Below, one piece after another: positions 1 through 5,267 of a DNA stretch of 5,267 nt. Numbering within the stretch: position 1 is the first letter of the stretch; each line of letters begins with the position of its first letter. Position numbers and translations under genes: made by a program. Source of the DNA: Pseudomonadota bacterium (GTDB taxonomy: Bacteria; Pseudomonadota; Alphaproteobacteria; Rhizobiales; Rhizobiaceae); assembly GCA_023393575.1 (NCBI GenBank), contig JAEWKX010000052.1:1-5267 (forward strand). The letters are read 5' to 3'. The notes beneath the pieces were generated by a model, which was not told the origin of the DNA, did no database searches, and saw only the letters and a list, made by a program, of their open reading frames with translations.

Positions 1-1997
<1,997 letters not shown>

Positions 1998-1999
1998 GG

Positions 2000-2377
2000 T
2001 CACACCTCGAACACGTCTTCAAAGGACTCCGGAAAGCTCTGCCGCGCGACCTTTTCGTTGATCACCAGCAGGGCCTCGTAGGAAGCCGGGTCGAAATCCT
2101 TCTCCGCCGCGACGATCTCGCGGCCGAACAGGAGGTTGATGCGCGCGGCATCCAGATTGCCGCGCTCGAAAGGCTCGGCCCCGAAATGGTGCCAGAGCGC
2201 ATGCAGGAAGGCGGCGTCGATCCGGTGTTCCTTGGTTCCGGGCCTGCCGTGGCGGGGCAGCGCCTTGATCGGCGTCACGCCCTTCGGGTTGGCCCGGCGG
2301 ATGGTGAACTGGATGCCGGTGCCCGGCATGCCGGAGGGGAAGCCCCGGTGTTTGGTCATGTCGGGCAGGTTCGCCAT
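2000..2377 (-). CDS. Conserved-looking small protein of unknown function in the pcc cluster (125 aa)
   Basis: I do not recognise a family. The 125-aa product has a basic, Gly/Pro-rich N-terminal half (about residues 1-52, including GFPSGMPGTG and several Arg/Lys/His) and a more helical C-terminal half (from about 53) ending in the acidic tail SFEDVFEV. There is no signal peptide, membrane segment or cysteine motif, so it is probably a soluble cytoplasmic protein. Reality as a gene is supported by a strong ribosome binding site (AAGGAG, 2390-2385, 7 nt before ATG 2377) and by its fit: the yghU stop is 12 nt upstream and shares a base with this site, and the pccA start follows 2 nt after its stop. 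Position between pcc genes suggests a role linked to propionyl-CoA carboxylase or propionate metabolism, but that is inference only. Confidence 0.8.
   Translation of the reverse strand: MANLPDMTKHRGFPSGMPGTGIQFTIRRANPKGVTPIKALPRHGRPGTKEHRIDAAFLHALWHHFGAEPFERGNLDAARINLLFGREIVAAEKDFDPASYEALLVINEKVARQSFPESFEDVFEV
2005..2008 (-). promoter_or_regulatory. Ribosome binding site deciding the pccA start
   Basis: GAGG lies 7 nt upstream of GTG 1997 and only 1 nt upstream of the alternative GTG at 2003, so it favours 1997. It lies inside the last codons of the preceding small gene, which fits translational coupling. Confidence 0.55.
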
Positions 2378-2389
2378 CCTTCGTCTCCT

Positions 2390-3319
2390 TCAACCCCTGG
2401 CAGCGGCGCCGCCGCCGAACTTGTCCTGCGTTTTCGTCTCGAAGTCCGAGGCGTCGTGACGCTCATGCAACTGCGAGGACGGCTCGCCCGACGTCCTGTT
2501 GACCATGAACCCGCGCCTGACGCCGGTGCGCTCTCCGACCTGGTTCGTCCAGCGCTGCACGTGCTCGTACTCGTCGACAGACAGGAAAACGCCGGCGTCG
2601 TTGTAGGCATCCTTCAGCGCCAGGCGACCATACCAGGGCCAGATCGCCATGTCGGCCACGGTGTAGTCCTTGCCGGCCATATACTCGTTGTCGGCCAGGT
2701 GGCGGTTGAGCACGTCCATCTGGCGCTTCACCTCCATGGCGTAGCGATTGATGGCGTATTCGATCTTCATCGGCGCATAGGCATAGAAGTGCCCGAAGCC
2801 GCCGCCGAGGAAGGGTGCCGAACCCATCTGCCAGAACAGCCAGTTGAGGGCCTCCGTGCGCGCCCGCGTGTCAGTCGGCAGGAAGGCGCCGAATTTCTCC
2901 GCGAGATAGACGAGGATGGACCCGGATTCGAAGATCCTGAGCGGCTTGCCGCCGTCCTTCGGCCTGTGGTCCATCAGCGCCGGGATCTTCGAATTCGGGT
3001 TGACCGCGACGAAGCCCGAGCCGAACTGATCGCCATCGCCGATGCGGATCAGCCAGGCATCGTATTCGGCGTCGGAATGGCCGGCGGCAAGGAGCTCCTC
3101 CAGCATGATCGTCACCTTCACCCCGTTCGGCGTGCCGAGCGAATAAAGCTGCAGCGGGTGCTTGCCGATAGGCAGTTCCCTGTCATGGGTGGGACCCGCG
3201 ATCGGCCGGTTGATGCTGGCAAACGCGCCGCCATTGCCGGGCTCCCAGATCCATGCCTTGGGCGGGACATAGCCGGCGGGCAGGTTCTTTTCTGGCGGGA
3301 ATTTTTCGGTGTCGGTCAT
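2390..3319 (-). CDS. yghU: YghU-type glutathione S-transferase / disulfide-bond oxidoreductase (309 aa)
   Basis: The protein closely resembles E. coli YghU (288 aa), a GST-fold enzyme with glutathione-dependent disulfide reductase activity, and shares its long diagnostic blocks. Visible: GGAFASINRPIAGPTH (30-45); GKHPLQLYSLGTPNGVKVTI at the start of the thioredoxin-like domain (52-71); NPNSKIPAL with the cis-proline (107-115); ESGSI glutathione gamma-glutamyl contact (131-135); GGGFGHFYAYAPMKIEYAINR in the helical domain (near 175); and a C-terminal LHERHDASDFET block. As in the YghU/Nu class, there is no CxxC and the active-site region is TPNG. The N-terminus and the Gly/Ala-rich C-terminus are slightly longer than in E. 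coli. ATG 3319 has AAGGA 8 nt upstream (3332-3328). It is cytoplasmic by absence of a signal peptide. It follows pccB by 135 bp and precedes the 125-aa gene by 12 bp; it has no known catalytic role in PCC. Confidence 0.95.
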   Translation of the reverse strand: MTDTEKFPPEKNLPAGYVPPKAWIWEPGNGGAFASINRPIAGPTHDRELPIGKHPLQLYSLGTPNGVKVTIMLEELLAAGHSDAEYDAWLIRIGDGDQFGSGFVAVNPNSKIPALMDHRPKDGGKPLRIFESGSILVYLAEKFGAFLPTDTRARTEALNWLFWQMGSAPFLGGGFGHFYAYAPMKIEYAINRYAMEVKRQMDVLNRHLADNEYMAGKDYTVADMAIWPWYGRLALKDAYNDAGVFLSVDEYEHVQRWTNQVGERTGVRRGFMVNRTSGEPSSQLHERHDASDFETKTQDKFGGGAAARG

Positions 3320-3454
3320 GAAATCGGTCCTTCTTGCAGGGGCGCCTCAGTGCGTGACAGCGGAGGATATAGGAAGGATGTTTGCCACCTGCCGCAGGCG
3401 GTAATCGTTTTTGACGTTCCCTTCAGAATTATTGATCTATTTCAACTGCCGTTC

Positions 3455-4459
3455 CTAAAGCGGGATCGTATCGTGCTTCTTCCAGTGCGTGGTCGCCTGC
3501 TTGTTGCGAAGCGAGGCGAAGGCGCGGGCGATGCGGCGGCGGGAGGAATGCGGCATGATCACCTCGTCGATGAAGCCGCGTTCGGCGGCGACGAACGGGT
3601 TGGCGAAGCGCTCTTCGTATTCTGCCGTGCGCGCCGCGATCTTCTCCGGATCGGAGAGCTCGGACCGGTAGAGGATCTCGGTCGCCCCCTTGGCGCCCAT
3701 CACGGCGATCTCGGCCGTCGGCCAGGCATAGTTGATGTCGGCGCCGATATGCTTCGACGCCATCACGTCATAGGCGCCGCCATAGGCCTTTCGGGTGATC
3801 AGCGTCACCATCGGCACGGTGGCTTCCGAATAGGCGAAGAGAAGCTTGGCGCCGTGCTTGATGACGCCGCCATATTCCTGCGCCGTGCCCGGCAGGAAGC
3901 CCGGAACGTCGACGAGCGTCAGGATCGGGATCGAGAAGGCGTCGCAGAAGCGCACGAAGCGTGCCGCCTTGCGGGAGGAATCGATGTCGAGGCAGCCGGC
4001 CAGCACCATCGGCTGGTTGGCCACGACCCCGACCGTCTGGCCTTCGATGCGGATGAAGCCGGTGATGATGTTCCTGGCGAAAGCCTCCTGGATCTCGAAG
4101 AAGTCGCCCTCGTCGGCGATCGCGAGGATCAGTTCCTTCATGTCGTAGGGCTTGGCCGGACTGTCCGGAATCAGACTGTCCAGGCGGTTCTCGATGCGGG
4201 ACGGATCGTCGTGGAACGGCCGCACCGGCGGCTTCTCGCGATTGCTGAGCGGCAGGAAGTCGAAGAGCCGGCGCGTCGCCTCCAGCGCTTCGATGTCGTT
4301 CTCGTAGGCGGCGTCCGCGACGGAAGACTTCTTCGTATGGGTGCCGGCGCCGCCGAGTTCTTCGGCCGTGCCGATCTCGTTGGTCACGGTCTTCACCACG
4401 TCCGGTCCGGTGACGAACATGTAGGAGCTGTCGCGTACCATGAAGATGAAGTCGGTCAT
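3455..4459 (-). CDS. PccB C-terminal open fragment (334 aa, possible restart at M177)
   Basis: The native Met177 codon lies 6 nt after the amber stop, so ribosomes terminating there could restart, though no Shine-Dalgarno-like sequence is visible just before it. The fragment keeps the second oxyanion loop (RKAYGGAYD), the DVPGFLPG motif and the C-terminal end. It lacks the first oxyanion loop and the SGGARIQ segment that help build the acyl-CoA site. Whether it is made, or could complement the N-terminal piece, cannot be judged from sequence. Confidence 0.45.
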   Translation of the reverse strand: MTDFIFMVRDSSYMFVTGPDVVKTVTNEIGTAEELGGAGTHTKKSSVADAAYENDIEALEATRRLFDFLPLSNREKPPVRPFHDDPSRIENRLDSLIPDSPAKPYDMKELILAIADEGDFFEIQEAFARNIITGFIRIEGQTVGVVANQPMVLAGCLDIDSSRKAARFVRFCDAFSIPILTLVDVPGFLPGTAQEYGGVIKHGAKLLFAYSEATVPMVTLITRKAYGGAYDVMASKHIGADINYAWPTAEIAVMGAKGATEILYRSELSDPEKIAARTAEYEERFANPFVAAERGFIDEVIMPHSSRRRIARAFASLRNKQATTHWKKHDTIPL

Positions 4460-4465
4460 GGCGGG

Positions 4466-4468
4466 CTA
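4466..4468 (-). other. In-frame amber (TAG) codon within pccB
   Basis: The minus strand reads GTC TAT TAG CCC GCC ATG ACC, that is V-Y-stop-P-A-M-T. PccB homologues, including human PCCB, have V-Y-S-P-A here. A single base (TCG to TAG; G to T at + position 4467) converts the conserved serine to a stop. Frame is identical on both sides, so this is a substitution and not a frameshift. Confidence 0.95.
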
Positions 4469-4987
4469 ATAGACCGCGCCGCCGGCGCAGGGACCCATGA
4501 TCACGGAGATCTGCGGGATGACGCCGGAGGCCTCGGCATTGCGGCGGAAGACCTCCGCATAGCCGGCGAGCGAGGCGACGCCTTCCTGGATTCGGGCACC
4601 GCCGGAATCGTTGAGGCCGATCACCGGCGCGCCGACCCGCACGGCCATGTCCATGATCTTGCAGATCTTCTGGGCGTGGGTCTCGGAGAGAGAGCCGCCG
4701 AGCACGGTGAAATCCTGGGAGAAGACGTAGACCTGACGCCCGTTGATCCTTCCCCAGCCGGTGACGACGCCGTCGCCGGCGATCTTTTGGCTCTCCATGC
4801 CGAAATCCACCGACCGGTGGGTAACGTACATGTCGAATTCCTCGAAGGAGCCCTCGTCGAGAAGGACCTCGATGCGTTCGCGCGCGGTCAGCTTGCCCTT
4901 CCCGTGCTGCGCGGCGATGCGCCTCTCGCCACCGCCGAGCCATGCCTCCGACCGGCGCCTCTCCAATTCATGCAGCACTGCCCGCAT
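4466..4987 (-). CDS. PccB N-terminal open fragment (173 aa before the amber codon)
   Basis: This is the piece expected to be translated from the native start. It ends inside the N-terminal crotonase-like domain, immediately after the GPCAGGAVY loop, and not at a domain boundary. It lacks the rest of that domain and the whole C-terminal carboxyltransferase domain. It is predicted to be non-functional and probably unstable alone. List it as a separate protein only if the stop is confirmed and no readthrough occurs. Confidence 0.5.
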   Translation of the reverse strand: MRAVLHELERRRSEAWLGGGERRIAAQHGKGKLTARERIEVLLDEGSFEEFDMYVTHRSVDFGMESQKIAGDGVVTGWGRINGRQVYVFSQDFTVLGGSLSETHAQKICKIMDMAVRVGAPVIGLNDSGGARIQEGVASLAGYAEVFRRNAEASGVIPQISVIMGPCAGGAVY

Positions 4988-4993
4988 TTGCAA

Positions 4994-4999
4994 CTCCCC
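4994..4999 (-). promoter_or_regulatory. Ribosome binding site of pccB
   Basis: GGGGAG lies 6 nt upstream of ATG 4987. A TTG two codons earlier (4993) would have this element touching it with no spacer, so the ATG is the better start. Confidence 0.75.
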
Positions 5000-5046
5000 G
5001 GGGTCTCTTCGTCTTCCTTATTTGCAGCACGTCCTGCGGAAAAGCA

Positions 5047-5075
5047 TTGAACGCGTGCGAGTGCCAAATTATAAA
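5047..5075 (+). promoter_or_regulatory. Candidate promoter of the divergent regulator gene
   Basis: TTGAAC (5047-5052) and TATAAA (5070-5075) are separated by an ideal 17 bp. Transcription would begin near 5082, leaving a leader of about 24 nt before ATG 5106. The -10 overlaps the minus-strand TATAAT, so the two promoters share their melting region. Prediction by eye only. Confidence 0.5.
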
Positions 5076-5097
5076 ATCGCGAAGTGAAAATTGCGAA
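5068..5097 (-). promoter_or_regulatory. Candidate pccB promoter (minus strand)
   Basis: A perfect TATAAT -10 (5073-5068) is preceded, 18 bp upstream, by TTCGCA (5097-5092; four of six matches to TTGACA). Transcription would start near 5060, giving a leader of about 75 nt. The -35 lies within the TYGCGAA boxes, so a bound regulator would sit directly on it. Prediction by eye only. Confidence 0.5.
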
Positions 5098-5105
5098 TTT
5101 GCGAA
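5077..5105. promoter_or_regulatory. Repeated TYGCGAA boxes, candidate PccR operator
   Basis: Three direct copies are present: TCGCGAA (5077-5083), TTGCGAA (5091-5097) and TTGCGAA (5099-5105), the last within TTTGCGAAA. Their starts are 14 and 8 bp apart. The reported core motif for Rhodobacter PccR, from memory, is TTTGCAAA-N4-TTTGCAAA; these boxes resemble it but differ at the central base and in spacing. They cover the putative pccB -35 and the leader of the regulator gene, which fits control of pccB together with autoregulation. Confidence 0.45.
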
Positions 5106-5267
5106 ATGGCGATCGGTAAGCTCTTCATCGGACGGAAGGTACGGGAATTGAGGGTTGCGGGCAATGCGACCCAGAGCCAGTTCGCCGAACGCATCGGCAT
5201 TTCCACCAGCTACCTGAACCAGATCGAAAACAACCAGCGCCCGGTGTCGGCAGCGGTCCTCCTGGCC
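5106..5267 (+). CDS. pccR: XRE-type regulator, probable PccR / short-chain fatty acyl regulator (5' 54 codons only)
   Basis: The 54 visible codons form an N-terminal XRE/Cro-like helix-turn-helix: KLFIGRKVRELR (5-16), then TQSQFAERIGISTSYLNQIE (22-41) and NNQRP (42-46), the recognition-helix signature of the ScfR family. Known members continue with ImmA/IrrE-like (DUF955) and DUF2083 regions that sense short-chain acyl-CoA; those parts would lie beyond the window and are not seen. Divergent placement from pccB matches PccR, which controls propionyl-CoA assimilation in Rhodobacter sphaeroides. ATG 5106 was chosen because it starts the helix-turn-helix at the usual distance. No clear ribosome binding site precedes it; TTG 5091 in the same frame is a less likely alternative. 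RamB-like or other ScfR members remain possible. Confidence 0.85.
   Translation, partial: MAIGKLFIGRKVRELRVAGNATQSQFAERIGISTSYLNQIENNQRPVSAAVLLA

Larger units (their letters stand above)
3455..4987 (-). pseudogene. pccB: Propionyl-CoA carboxylase beta subunit (carboxyltransferase), interrupted by an in-frame amber codon
   Basis: PccB moves the carboxyl group from biotin on PccA to propionyl-CoA, forming methylmalonyl-CoA. ATG 4987 to TAG 3455 is one reading frame of 510 codons, the usual PccB length, broken only by TAG at codon 174. Landmarks: GGGERRI and [12 protein letters not shown] near the N-terminus; SGGARIQEG (128-136); the first oxyanion loop GPCAGGAVY (165-173), ending exactly at the stop; [15 protein letters not shown] (from 177); [20 protein letters not shown] (360-379); the second oxyanion loop RKAYGGAYD (399-407); and C-terminal KKHDTIPL. 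By analogy with Streptomyces PccB residue D422, D407 fits propionyl rather than acetyl specificity. GGGGAG 6 nt upstream supports ATG 4987 over TTG 4993. With no other lesion, the nonsense change is either very recent or a base-call error; as written, no full-length PccB is made. Confidence 0.93.

Noticed and set aside
3387..3413. Hairpin (ACCTGCC-gca-GGCGGT) followed on the + strand by TTTTT, possible terminator
   Set aside because: The stem is short with a bulge, and the T-run follows it only in the + direction, where no gene ends. On the minus strand, where pccB ends, no U-tract follows, so it does not explain termination of pccB.
3320..3454. Own promoter for yghU in the pccB-yghU gap
   Set aside because: TTGAAA and TATATC hexamers occur in the minus-strand sequence, but none pair at 16-18 bp spacing with a reasonable partner. 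Read-through from pccB or an atypical promoter cannot be distinguished.
4466..4468. Pyrrolysine or other programmed amber recoding at pccB codon 174
   Set aside because: Homologues have an ordinary serine here, pyrrolysine is not expected in this lineage, and no special downstream structure was noticed. A simple mutation or base-call error is more economical.
4991..4993. TTG as the pccB start codon
   Set aside because: The ribosome binding site would abut it with no spacer, while ATG 4987 has a 6-nt spacer and gives the family-typical N-terminus and length.
2186..5050. 954-codon open frame on the + strand across yghU, pccB and most of the intergenic region
   Set aside because: It is antisense to two clear gene families and low in recognisable motifs. 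Long antisense frames arise in GC-rich genomes because the third-position G/C bias of the real genes removes stop codons.

Overview
The window is a GC-rich alphaproteobacterial locus for propionyl-CoA carboxylase (PCC), most likely from Rhizobiales/Rhizobiaceae. That placement rests on strong G/C third-codon bias, rhizobial-type PccA and PccB sequences, and a short-chain-fatty-acyl regulator divergent from pccB. It is inference from remembered families, not a database search. No mobile element, tRNA, rRNA or CRISPR array was seen.

Layout from the right: a divergent regulator gene (pccR-like, XRE-type helix-turn-helix) starts at 5106 on the + strand and leaves the window after 54 codons. A 118-bp intergenic region (4988-5105) holds back-to-back promoter candidates sharing one AT-rich core, plus repeated TYGCGAA boxes that could be the regulator's operator. 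On the - strand follow pccB (4987-3455, carboxyltransferase beta subunit), a 135-bp gap with no confident promoter or terminator, a YghU-type glutathione S-transferase (3319-2390), a 125-aa protein of unknown function (2377-2000), and pccA (1997 to beyond base 1, biotin-carrying alpha subunit, lacking only its last few codons). The last three genes are nearly contiguous: 12 bp, then 2 bp between coding regions. This indicates one co-translated unit.

The genes' joint role is carboxylation of propionyl-CoA to methylmalonyl-CoA, the entry step of the methylmalonyl-CoA pathway to succinyl-CoA. PccA carries biotin and carboxylates it with ATP and bicarbonate; PccB transfers the carboxyl group to propionyl-CoA. 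The regulator is expected to tune pccB to short-chain acyl-CoA supply.

The outstanding anomaly is in pccB. An in-frame amber codon (TAG, 4468-4466) replaces the serine expected in the conserved [12 protein letters not shown] oxyanion-loop motif. The frame is otherwise clean from the ATG at 4987 to the normal stop at 3455 (510 codons, the usual family length). The gene is therefore a single-base nonsense allele, a sequencing error, or a recoded/suppressed gene. I found no convincing undescribed system; the pccB lesion, the YghU gene inside the pcc cluster, the uncharacterised 125-aa protein and the shared divergent promoter are the points worth follow-up.
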